A stretch of 32,909 nucleotides of DNA from Acidobacteriota bacterium (GTDB taxonomy: Bacteria; Acidobacteriota; Terriglobia; Acidiferrales; UBA7541): positions 1-32,909 of the forward strand of contig QHYE01000028.1 in assembly GCA_003224055.1 (NCBI GenBank). The letters are read 5' to 3'. The stretch's first letter is position 1; each line of letters starts with the position of its first letter. Of this stretch, positions 25,687-32,712 are shown in pieces. The notes under the pieces were generated by a model that did no database searches, had not been told where the DNA came from, and was given only the letters and a program-made list of their open reading frames with translations. A program made the position numbers and the translations under genes.

Positions 25687-27828
25687 TCATTCGCGGATTC
25701 CGAGCTGCGTCAGCAGAAAGGCGTAGTCGAACGCGATCTCCCGGAGGTAGTCGTAGCGTCCGGATGCGCCGCCGTGTCCCGCGCCCATGTTGGTTTTCAG
25801 AAGCAGAAGATTCGCATCGGTTTTCAGCGTGCGCAGCTTTGCGACATATTTTGCGGGCTCCCAGTACATCACCTGGCTGTCGTTCAGCCCGGTTTTCACG
25901 AGCATTGTCGGGTACGCTTTCCGCTGCAGGTTGGTGTAGGGGCAATACGACTTCATTTCCAAGTAGTCATCTGCGATTTGCGGATTGCCCCATTCTTCGT
26001 ATTCGCCCACGGTCAGCGGCAGCGAAGCGTCTAGCATGGTATTGAGAACATCCACGAAGGGGACGTGGCTGATGACGATGCGGAAGAGATAGGGGCGCAT
26101 GTTGGTCACGGCGCCCATGAGCAGTCCACCGGCGCTGCCGCCTTCGATCACGAGTTTCCGTTGCGAAGTGAATCGCTGGGCGATGAGATGCTCCGCGGAA
26201 GCGACAAAATCGGTGAAGGTGTTGCGCTTTTTCTTCATGCGGCCGGCATCGTGCCAGGGTTTCCCAAGTTCACCGCCGCCGCGAATGTGGGCGACCGCAA
26301 AGATCACGCCGCGGTCCAAGAGGCTCAGACGATTCGAACTGAAATGGACCGGCATAGAGAGGCCGTAACTGCCGTAGCCATAAAGGAGGAGCGGGGCGGA
26401 GCCGTCGCGCGGCGTGTCGCGCCGATAGACGACCGACAGAGGCACGCGCGTGCCGTCAGAAGCGGTAGCGTGCAGCCGCTCGCTGCCATATTGCGCAGGA
26501 TCGTAGCCTCCCAGGACCGGCTGCTGCTTCCGAAGGATACGCTCGCGCGTGCGAACGTCGTAGTCGAAGATGGAGCGAGGCGTCACAAAGGATTCGTATT
26601 GAAAACGGAGGTGCGTGGCGTTGAATTCCGGATTTTCACCGATGGACGCATTGTAGGCGGGCTCCGCGAAAACGATGCGGTGCGAGGCTTCGAGAAGTTC
26701 AGGAGCGACGGAAGTCAGATCCACGATCCGAAGAAAAGGAAGACCGCCTTCGCGTTCGAAAAGAACAAGATGCGTTTTGAAAACCTCGGCTGCTGCGAGC
26801 ATGACTTGCCGCCGATTAGGGATGATTTCTTGCCAGGATTCACGTCGAAAGGCGGAAACGGGGACAGACATCAGGCGAAACGTTCGGCCACCAGAATTCG
26901 TGCGGATATAAAATACCTCGCCCGCCGCATCGCCTGCAGGGCCCGGATGATGTCCGACATAATATTCATGGTTGTCTTCGCGCGGAGCGATGATTTGAAA
27001 ATCGCTATGCGGCTGGTCCGAATGGAGAAAGCGGACTTCACTGGTCGTGTGGCTCGCGATGGTGAGCAAAATAAAATCTTTGCTGCGAGAGCGTTCGACT
27101 TCCAGGCGAAACCGCTCATCGCCTTCTTCGTAGAGCAAGGAATCCGGTTCCTTGGAGCCGATCGCATGGCGGTACACCCGGTGCGAGCGCTTGGTGGTTT
27201 CATCCTCGACGGTGTAGAAGAGTGAGCGGTTGTCAGCCGCCCACGCCGCGCTCGTGACGCGCTCGATTTTCTCGGGCAACAGCGCGCCGTTGATCAGATC
27301 CTTCACATACAGCATGTACTGCCGGTATCCGGTCGTGTCGATCGAGTAGGCCAGGAGGCGATCGTCATCACTGACATCCAACGAGCCGAGCGCCAAAAAA
27401 GAGTGGCCCACCGCAAGCTGATTCAGATCCAGCAGGAGCTCTTCCGGGGAACCCTCCGCCTCGCGCCGGCGGAAATGGAGCGGATATTGCTTGCCCTCGT
27501 GCGTGCGGGTGAAATAGAGATAGCCGCGCAGGCGGTAGGGAACCGTGAAGTCGGTCTGCTGAATCCGGCCAAGCATTTCCTGATAGAGCTTTTCTTGAAG
27601 CTGCTCGGTAGGCCGCAGGATCGCGTCCGTGTAAGCGTTTTCGGCTTCCAGGTAGGCGATGACATCGGGATTTTCTTTTTGGCGGAGCCAAGCGTAGTGG
27701 TCGACGCGGCGATCGCCATGCAAAGCGTGCTCCACGGGTTCGCGCCGCGCTACCGGCGGCTGGGGGACGGTGTCTGTTGTCGCGTCGTGCGACGAGGTTG
27801 CCGTCTCTGTTTTGGCGTCAGGATTCAT
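25687..27828 (-). CDS. S9A serine peptidase, oligopeptidase B-like
   Basis: Encodes 713 aa. A prolyl-oligopeptidase-family enzyme with an N-terminal seven-bladed propeller (about 75-430) and a C-terminal alpha/beta hydrolase domain. The catalytic triad is visible: S565 (GGSAGG), D650 (GLNDSQVMYWEPAK) and H685 (GAGHGGASGRYDYLRE). The last two contexts and the DVLNTMLDASLPLTVGEYEEWGNP stretch fit oligopeptidase B (cleavage after Arg/Lys) better than prolyl oligopeptidase. The first 30 residues are Thr/Ala-rich without a signal peptide, so it is probably cytoplasmic. It is divergent from the CYTH gene. Confidence 0.92.
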   Translation of the reverse strand: MNPDAKTETATSSHDATTDTVPQPPVARREPVEHALHGDRRVDHYAWLRQKENPDVIAYLEAENAYTDAILRPTEQLQEKLYQEMLGRIQQTDFTVPYRLRGYLYFTRTHEGKQYPLHFRRREAEGSPEELLLDLNQLAVGHSFLALGSLDVSDDDRLLAYSIDTTGYRQYMLYVKDLINGALLPEKIERVTSAAWAADNRSLFYTVEDETTKRSHRVYRHAIGSKEPDSLLYEEGDERFRLEVERSRSKDFILLTIASHTTSEVRFLHSDQPHSDFQIIAPREDNHEYYVGHHPGPAGDAAGEVFYIRTNSGGRTFRLMSVPVSAFRRESWQEIIPNRRQVMLAAAEVFKTHLVLFEREGGLPFLRIVDLTSVAPELLEASHRIVFAEPAYNASIGENPEFNATHLRFQYESFVTPRSIFDYDVRTRERILRKQQPVLGGYDPAQYGSERLHATASDGTRVPLSVVYRRDTPRDGSAPLLLYGYGSYGLSMPVHFSSNRLSLLDRGVIFAVAHIRGGGELGKPWHDAGRMKKKRNTFTDFVASAEHLIAQRFTSQRKLVIEGGSAGGLLMGAVTNMRPYLFRIVISHVPFVDVLNTMLDASLPLTVGEYEEWGNPQIADDYLEMKSYCPYTNLQRKAYPTMLVKTGLNDSQVMYWEPAKYVAKLRTLKTDANLLLLKTNMGAGHGGASGRYDYLREIAFDYAFLLTQLGIRE

Positions 27829-27886
27829 TTGTTTCTTTAGTTCGGGCGCCGGAGATTCGCGTGCCCGGGTATTCCTTTGCGTGCGT

Positions 27887-27901
27887 CCGCTATACTAGCG
27901 G
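27887..27901. promoter_or_regulatory. Palindrome overlapping a -10-like element
   Basis: CCGCTA-TAC-TAGCGG is a perfect 6-bp inverted repeat that contains TATACT (27891-27896), lying in the 121-bp divergent gap about 50 bp before the CYTH start. It could be a -10 with an overlapping operator. No clear -35 is seen. Confidence 0.35.
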
Positions 27902-27949
27902 AAGTCGACGGCCGGAGAAAGCTGCGGCCTCGAGAACGGAAGCGACCAG

Positions 27950-28618
27950 ATGGCGCAAGAGACAGAAATCAAGCTGAAGATTGTCGACGTGCGGGCGTTC
28001 CACCGCGCCCTGAAGCGCATCGGCGCGCGCCCCGCAGGGAGGGGATCGGAGCGAGTCCACGAGGAAAACGTAATTTTCGATACGCCGGACGGCGGACTGG
28101 CCAAGCACGGGCAGTTGCTCCGCATTCGAACGGAGTCGCCGGAGACGCGAGGAAAGGCCAAAGCGAAGGATTCGAAACAACGGGTGGTTCTGACGTTTAA
28201 ACAGCCGATCGTTGGGGCGGGTGCCGAAGCGGCCCGCCATCTGCGGCGCGGGCAATACAAAGTCCGGGATGAAACGGAACTCGAAGTGAGCGACGCCGGC
28301 AATCTTGCGCGAATCTTTGAAGGCCTGGGAATGAGCGGCTGGTTCCGTTATGAAAAATATCGGTCCACCTTTCATCTGCCAAATTCAAAAACGTGGGCCC
28401 GGGGACTGCTGATCGAGCTCGATGAAACGCCCATCGGGGCGTTCGTGGAGCTGGAAGGGCCTGCCGAAGCGATCGATCGCACCGCGACGGAGCTTGGCTT
28501 TTCAAAAAATGACTACGTCTTGAAGAATTATCTCGTGCTGTACATGGAAGAATGCCGCCGAAAGGGTGAACAGCCCACCCACATGCTTTTTCCGGCGCAG
28601 AAAAGTCATTTAAAGTAG
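27950..28618 (+). CDS. CYTH-domain protein (class IV adenylate cyclase / triphosphatase type)
   Basis: Encodes 222 aa. It begins with the diagnostic ExExK signature (E4, E6, K8 in ETEIKLKI). Further tunnel residues follow in LLRIRTE (about 57-63), VVLTFKQP, RDETELEV, YEKYRSTF and the C-terminal LLIELDETPIGAFVELEG. CYTH enzymes hydrolyse or cyclise triphosphorylated substrates (ATP to cAMP, thiamine triphosphate, inorganic triphosphate) in a metal-dependent beta tunnel; which activity applies cannot be decided. There is no CHAD domain. ATG 27950 has GGAAG 8 nt upstream. Confidence 0.88.
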   Translation: MAQETEIKLKIVDVRAFHRALKRIGARPAGRGSERVHEENVIFDTPDGGLAKHGQLLRIRTESPETRGKAKAKDSKQRVVLTFKQPIVGAGAEAARHLRRGQYKVRDETELEVSDAGNLARIFEGLGMSGWFRYEKYRSTFHLPNSKTWARGLLIELDETPIGAFVELEGPAEAIDRTATELGFSKNDYVLKNYLVLYMEECRRKGEQPTHMLFPAQKSHLK

Positions 28619-28648
28619 CCTTCCAGTCGAAAAAATCGCTCTTTGTTG

Positions 28649-28677
28649 TTGACATTCTGTTGCCTGCAGTTTATCAA
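28649..28677 (+). promoter_or_regulatory. Strong sigma70-type promoter of the leader RNA
   Basis: TTGACA (28649-28654), a 17-bp spacer and TATCAA (28672-28677): a full-consensus -35 with optimal spacing. The predicted start is near 28684. It is the best promoter seen in the window and lies 347 bp before the MgtE-like ORF. Confidence 0.65.
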
Positions 28678-28683
28678 TTCACG

Positions 28684-28953
28684 TGAGGCCCCAAGAATTG
28701 GTGGGGTCGAAGACCACGGAGTGAATTCTCTCTCGATGAGTGCGAGGAGCGAAGTCGAACCTGGCCCCAGTGGGAAGGGGCTGGAGTGGAACCCAAAGCG
28801 CGTAGACAGTTTGGGTGTCCAGTGGATCTCGCGCGAGTTGCAGGCTATGGCTCGGGCGGCCGGGTGGGGAGGGTTCACTAGCGGCTAACGGTAAGTCCAT
28901 ATTTGTGAGGCACTTGCCCGCGGCCAACGTTCATCGGTGCGCGGGCTTTTTTT
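28684..28953 (+). ncRNA. Candidate structured leader RNA or independent sRNA
   Basis: About 270 nt between a consensus promoter and an intrinsic terminator, with no convincing ORF. Visible helices are GGCCCC (28687-28692) with GGGGTC (28702-28707), one G-U pair; CTGGCCCC (28761-28768) with GGGGCTGG (28777-28784), two G-U pairs; the perfect ACCCAAA (28791-28797) with TTTGGGT (28810-28816), extendable by CTGGA (28781-28785) with TCCAG (28818-28822); and CTCGCGCGAG (28828-28837). The second helix and the CTGGA extension share bases, so they are mutually exclusive. CGGGC (28853-28857) could pair with the terminator's 5' arm. No promoter is visible between the terminator and the MgtE-like gene, favouring a cis-acting attenuator. 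It matches no RNA class I can name; GTGAGGC at 28684 resembles an M-box stretch only superficially. Confidence 0.5.
28916..28953 (+). terminator. Intrinsic terminator upstream of the MgtE-like gene
   Basis: GCCCGCG (28916-28922) pairs perfectly with CGCGGGC (28940-28946) and is followed directly by seven T residues (28947-28953). It ends 70 nt before ATG 29024, the arrangement of a riboswitch-type attenuator or of an sRNA end. Confidence 0.75.
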
Positions 28954-29023
28954 GTTGCCCGGCGGTCGCGAATGCGCCGAATCCAGTTGAGGGAAGGCCA
29001 GTTCGCCGGAGAAGGGGAAGTCT

Positions 29024-30265
29024 ATGGAACTCTATGCCACGGAATTGATGGGATCAAAGGCTTACGATTCGGAGGGCAATTTCGTCGGGCGGGTCCGCGA
29101 GTTCTTTATTGAACCGGCGGAGGCGCCGAATCGCGTGTCGCATTACCTGCTCTCGCGCGGGAATTATCAGCCGCTGGTCGCCAAGCATAACCAAGTCGCA
29201 TCGATATCCGCAGGAAAATTGAAACTGAACGTGGGGGAGCGGGCATTAGAGCTGTACCGGCCGAACGAGTCCTGGCTGGCGGTGCAGAAGGATCTGATGG
29301 ACCAGCAGATCATTGATACCGGTGGGCGGAAGGTCGTGCGCGTGAACGATGTGGACCTGGCAGAACTGCGGGCCAATGGGAACGTGGAGTTGCGGCTGAC
29401 GCAAGTGGATGTGGGACTGCCGGGGGCGGTGCGGCGGCTCCTCCAGGGCGTCGTGCCATCGGCTGTGATCCGCAGGCTGCAGAGCCGGCTGCCGCAGAAG
29501 TCCATCCGATGGGAATTTGTGAACCTGATCGAACCGGACCCGCTGCGTCGGGTGAAGCTGCGCATCTCGCATGAGAAGCTTGAGGATCTGCACCCGGCCG
29601 ACGTGGCGGAGATGATGGAGGATCTCTCCGCTGCCGAGCGGCAGGGAATCATCGCCTCGCTGGACGAAGAGACGGCCGCGGCGGTCCTTGCGGAACTGGA
29701 CGAGCGGCTGACGACCCAAATCGTGGAAAAAATGGATCCGGGAAAAGCCGCGGACATCCTGGAGGAAATGGCGCCGGACGCCGCGGCGGATGTTCTGGCC
29801 GACTTGCCGAAGAAAACCTCCGAAGAAGTCCTGGATGAGATGCCGGGGCGGGAAGCGGACGAGGTGCGCGAACTGCTGGCATTCGACCCTGCCACGGCAG
29901 GCGGAATGATGAACCCGGATTTCGTGTTTGTGGGCGAGACTTCAGCGCGCGACGAAGTGCTGGAGTGGATGCGCGATCAGGAACTGAACCTGGACCAGCT
30001 TGACACCATTGTTTTGCTGGATGACAACGCACAATATTCCGGCACGGTGTCCGTGGCGCGACTGCTGCTGGCAGCGCCAGACCAACGGATGGCCGAACTA
30101 AAGATGGAACCGCTGCTCAGCCTGCCGGGAAACGCGGATGACAAGGAAGTGTTCGAACTCTTCGACAAGTACAATTTGCGAATGCTGACGGTAATCGACG
30201 CAGAAAACCGGCCCATTGGCGCCATCACGGTGGACGATGTGGTGTCGCGGCTAGTGAAGGACTAG
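29024..30265 (+). CDS. Soluble PRC-barrel / MgtE_N / CBS protein (Mg2+ sensor-like)
   Basis: Encodes 413 aa with no transmembrane segment. Domains: two PRC-barrel-like regions (about 1-75, YDSEGNFVGRVREFFIE; and 90-165, IIDTGGRKVVRVNDVDLAEL), an MgtE N superhelix (about 188-290; LHPADVAEMMEDL, AAAVLAELDERL, AADILEEMAPDAAADVLADL), the linker FDPATAGGMMNPDFVFV (288-304) and a CBS pair (about 296-410, ending RPIGAITVDDVVSRLVKD). In true MgtE channels these cytosolic domains bind Mg2+ and shut the pore, but here the pore domain is missing altogether and the gene stops cleanly. The start has a good ribosome site (GGAGAAGGGG). The Nramp-like transporter begins 21 bp downstream, suggesting that this protein gates or senses for it (inference). 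Confidence 0.9.
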   Translation: MELYATELMGSKAYDSEGNFVGRVREFFIEPAEAPNRVSHYLLSRGNYQPLVAKHNQVASISAGKLKLNVGERALELYRPNESWLAVQKDLMDQQIIDTGGRKVVRVNDVDLAELRANGNVELRLTQVDVGLPGAVRRLLQGVVPSAVIRRLQSRLPQKSIRWEFVNLIEPDPLRRVKLRISHEKLEDLHPADVAEMMEDLSAAERQGIIASLDEETAAAVLAELDERLTTQIVEKMDPGKAADILEEMAPDAAADVLADLPKKTSEEVLDEMPGREADEVRELLAFDPATAGGMMNPDFVFVGETSARDEVLEWMRDQELNLDQLDTIVLLDDNAQYSGTVSVARLLLAAPDQRMAELKMEPLLSLPGNADDKEVFELFDKYNLRMLTVIDAENRPIGAITVDDVVSRLVKD

Positions 30266-30286
30266 GAAAGGCTTTTGATCTGAACG

Positions 30287-31609
30287 ATGAATTGGGGCGC
30301 CATTTCCGCGAGATTTGACCGCGTGCGCGCGGGCGATACGGGCTTGCAAAAGAAGATCCGTGGCCTGCGCCGGCGGCTCACGCTGCTGCTCGCGGTGGTC
30401 GGCCCCGGGCTGATCACGTCCAATGTGGACAACGACGCCGGCGGAATATCTGTTTACACGCAAGCGGGAGCGAAATACGGGTATGCGCTGCTGTGGTCGC
30501 TCATACCGATGACGATTGCGCTGTATGTCACGGAAGAGATGTGCGCGCGGATGGGAGTGGTCACCGGGAAAGGGCTTTCGGACCTGATTCGCGAGGAGTT
30601 TGGATTTCGGTCGACGTTTTTTGTGATGATCGCGGGTTTCTTCGTGGACCTGGCCAACGTGGTGGCGGAGTTTGCCGGGGTCGCAGCGGCCATGCAGATT
30701 TTCGGCATCAACAAATATGTTTCCGTGCCCATAGCGGCGATGCTCGTTTGGATTTTGGTGATCCGAGGAACGTACCGGCAGGTGGAGGTCATTTTTCTTT
30801 TTGCCTGTGTCCTGTATCTGTCTTATGTATTTTCCGCGTTTCTGGCGAAGCCAGATTGGCTAATCGCCGCCAAGCACACGGTATTTCCGAATCTTCAATT
30901 CAATTCGGGATACTTGATCATGCTGACCGGCCTCGTCGGAACCACGATTGCTCCGTGGCAGTTTTTTTATCTGCAAGCGGGGTTTGTCGAGAAAAAAGTC
31001 GGTCCCCGCCAATATCCGCAAGCGCGCGCCGATGTCCTCTTTGGCAGCGTGACTTGCATGATGATCGTTTTCTTTATAATCGTCTGCACCGCAGCGACGC
31101 TGTACACCACCGGGCATCGCGACATTACCGACGCCGGGCAGGCAGCGCAGGCGCTCATACCCCTTGCGGGGAAGGGCGCCGGCGTCCTGTTCGCGTTCGG
31201 CTTGCTCAATGCTTCGCTCTTCGCGGCTTCCATTCTGCCGCTGTCCACGGCGCACGTGATTTGCGAGGGTCTCGGTTTTGAGGCGGGGCTGGACCGCAAA
31301 TTCAAGGAAGCTCCGATTTTCTACTGGCTCTACACCGTTCTTATTGTCGTGGGGGCGGGAGTGGTCCTGCTGCCCAATGCGCCGCTGTGGAAGATTTTGA
31401 TCTTTTCCCAGGTGGGTAACGGAGTGTGGCTGCCCGTGGTGGTCATTTTCATATTGTTGCTCGTCAACCGGCGCGACTTGATGGGAGAGTACGTCAACAC
31501 CACAACGTTTAACGTCGTTGCCTGGGTCACGGCCATCGCCATGATCGCGCTGACGCTGGTGCTAACCTACACAGCCATTTTCCAACAGGCTACGCCCCCA
31601 GCACCCTGA
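30287..31609 (+). CDS. Nramp-related transporter, probable Mg2+ (NRMT-type)
   Basis: Encodes 440 aa, about 11 hydrophobic helices with the LeuT/Nramp fold. In Mn/Fe Nramps, TM1 carries DPGN and TM6 carries MPH, where the Met thioether selects transition metals. Here TM1 aligns without gaps (followed by the conserved QAGAKYGY) as D50-A-G-G53, and TM6 reads A222-P-W224 (TIAPWQFFYLQ), so Asn, Met and His are replaced. Loss of the Met is the hallmark of Nramp-related Mg2+ transporters (NRMT), first described in Clostridium, where some are under M-box control. It is co-directional with the MgtE-like protein (21-bp gap). No strong ribosome site precedes ATG 30287, so coupling to the upstream gene is likely. 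Mg2+ as the substrate is an inference. Confidence 0.88.
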   Translation: MNWGAISARFDRVRAGDTGLQKKIRGLRRRLTLLLAVVGPGLITSNVDNDAGGISVYTQAGAKYGYALLWSLIPMTIALYVTEEMCARMGVVTGKGLSDLIREEFGFRSTFFVMIAGFFVDLANVVAEFAGVAAAMQIFGINKYVSVPIAAMLVWILVIRGTYRQVEVIFLFACVLYLSYVFSAFLAKPDWLIAAKHTVFPNLQFNSGYLIMLTGLVGTTIAPWQFFYLQAGFVEKKVGPRQYPQARADVLFGSVTCMMIVFFIIVCTAATLYTTGHRDITDAGQAAQALIPLAGKGAGVLFAFGLLNASLFAASILPLSTAHVICEGLGFEAGLDRKFKEAPIFYWLYTVLIVVGAGVVLLPNAPLWKILIFSQVGNGVWLPVVVIFILLLVNRRDLMGEYVNTTTFNVVAWVTAIAMIALTLVLTYTAIFQQATPPAP

Positions 31610-31658
31610 TGCTAAACACGGCACCGCAGCGTTGCGCAGGGGCAGAAGCGTATGTTAA

Positions 31659-31673
31659 CTTTACGGCGTAAAG
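31659..31673. promoter_or_regulatory. Small palindrome upstream of uppS
   Basis: CTTTAC-GGC-GTAAAG is a perfect 6-bp inverted repeat in the 94-bp gap before uppS. A TATGTT hexamer lies just upstream (31651-31656) but has no -35 at proper spacing. It is a possible operator or RNA hairpin; low certainty. Confidence 0.3.
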
Positions 31674-31703
31674 AAGAATTGGATTCAAAGACGAATACAC
31701 GCC

Positions 31704-32549
31704 GTGACGCTGACGAAATCACATAAAACCCTGCACCTCGCCACGCCGACTGAGCTTGGGCCGGTGACCGCGGAAGAATCGCGCCTGCTCGAAAAACTTG
31801 ATTTGGCGCGGCTGCCGAGGCACGTGGCCGTGATCATGGACGGGAACGGGCGCTGGGCGCAGAAACGCCACCTGCCGAGGATTGCCGGGCATCGTGCGGG
31901 AACGCGGTCGGCTCGCACCACCATCGAGACGTGCGCGCGCTTGAAAATTGAGGCGCTGACCCTCTATGCCTTCTCGGTGGAGAATTGGCGGCGGCCCAAG
32001 GCAGAGATCGATTTCCTGATGCAGCTCTTGCGCGAATACCTCCGCAAGGAGATGCCGCTCCTCCAGAAAAACAATATCCGGATGCGTTTTCTCGGCCGCA
32101 TCGAGGAGCTTCCCGCAGGCGTGCAGAACGATGTGCGGGACGCCATGGAAAAAACGGCGGGGAACAAAGGCATGGTGCTGTGTGTGGCGCTGAATTACGG
32201 GGGACGCGCGGAAATTGTGGATGCCATGAACGCGATTCTCGCGGAACGGAATGGGCACGGAGCACCGGACAAAGTGACCGAAGCGCAGCTTTCGAGGCAT
32301 TTGTATACGGACGGGCTGCCCGATCCCGATTTGCTTATTCGGACGAGCGGAGAAATGCGCGTCAGTAATTTTTTGCTCTGGCAGATAGCCTATGCGGAGA
32401 TTTTCGTGACCGAAACGCTCTGGCCGGATTTCAACCGGGCGCAATTGCTGGAGGCTTTGCTCGAGTTTCAAAAGCGCGAGCGCCGGTATGGCGGCATCCG
32501 CGAAGGCGAACCTTCCGACGAAAAGCCTGTGCGCGCGGCGGGTCATTGA
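31704..32549 (+). CDS. uppS: Isoprenyl transferase (undecaprenyl diphosphate synthase)
   Basis: Encodes 281 aa from GTG 31704. A cis-prenyltransferase that condenses IPP units onto FPP to form the C55 lipid carrier for peptidoglycan. Motifs are HVAVIMDGNGRWA (40-52) with catalytic Asp46, GHRAGTRSARTTIETCARL, LTLYAFSVENWRRP, LNYGGRAEIVDA and the C-terminal RTSGEMRVSNFLLWQIAYAE with the dimer-interface WPDF. The N-terminus is about 25 residues longer than in most homologues, so a start further downstream is possible; no clear ribosome site was seen. Confidence 0.94.
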   Translation: MTLTKSHKTLHLATPTELGPVTAEESRLLEKLDLARLPRHVAVIMDGNGRWAQKRHLPRIAGHRAGTRSARTTIETCARLKIEALTLYAFSVENWRRPKAEIDFLMQLLREYLRKEMPLLQKNNIRMRFLGRIEELPAGVQNDVRDAMEKTAGNKGMVLCVALNYGGRAEIVDAMNAILAERNGHGAPDKVTEAQLSRHLYTDGLPDPDLLIRTSGEMRVSNFLLWQIAYAEIFVTETLWPDFNRAQLLEALLEFQKRERRYGGIREGEPSDEKPVRAAGH

Positions 32550-32712
32550 TCCGCCTTTCTCGCCAAGCAGAGAAGCATCCAAACGTTACGTCGCTGAAAC
32601 ATGTCAGGCGCGCGGTCTGTCTGGTTAACCATAACACCCCCCTCCCTATTTTTTGTAAGTGTTGATTCTAAAGGGCTTAACACTTCCATAAGTCATTTGT
32701 TTTCAACACTTA
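32550..32712. other. Non-coding gap with a 10-bp inverted repeat
   Basis: No gene is seen. TAAGTGTTGA (32656-32665) and TCAACACTTA (32703-32712) are perfect inverted copies 37 bp apart, with a partial third copy TTAACACTT (32678-32686). The stretch is A+T-rich relative to its surroundings and ends exactly where the putative insertion sequence begins. Confidence 0.45.

Noticed and set aside
23811-26045. Plus-strand ORF of 744 codons opposite mutS
   Set aside because: It is antisense to an unmistakable MutS. Long open antisense frames are expected from GC-biased codon use, and no domain signal is visible.
28684-28720. Canonical M-box riboswitch
   Set aside because: GTGAGGC and GTCGAAGAC recall M-box stretches, but the rest of the conserved core is not recognisable; kept only as a hypothesis to test.
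28643-28888. Short ORFs on both strands in the leader-RNA region
   Set aside because: No ribosome site or family resemblance. Promoter, helices and terminator explain the stretch better as RNA.
28684-28953. tmRNA, RNase P RNA, SRP RNA or 6S RNA
   Set aside because: None of the conserved sequences I know for tmRNA, RNase P or SRP RNA is present, and no end-to-end pairing like 6S was found. 6S is not fully excluded without a covariance search.
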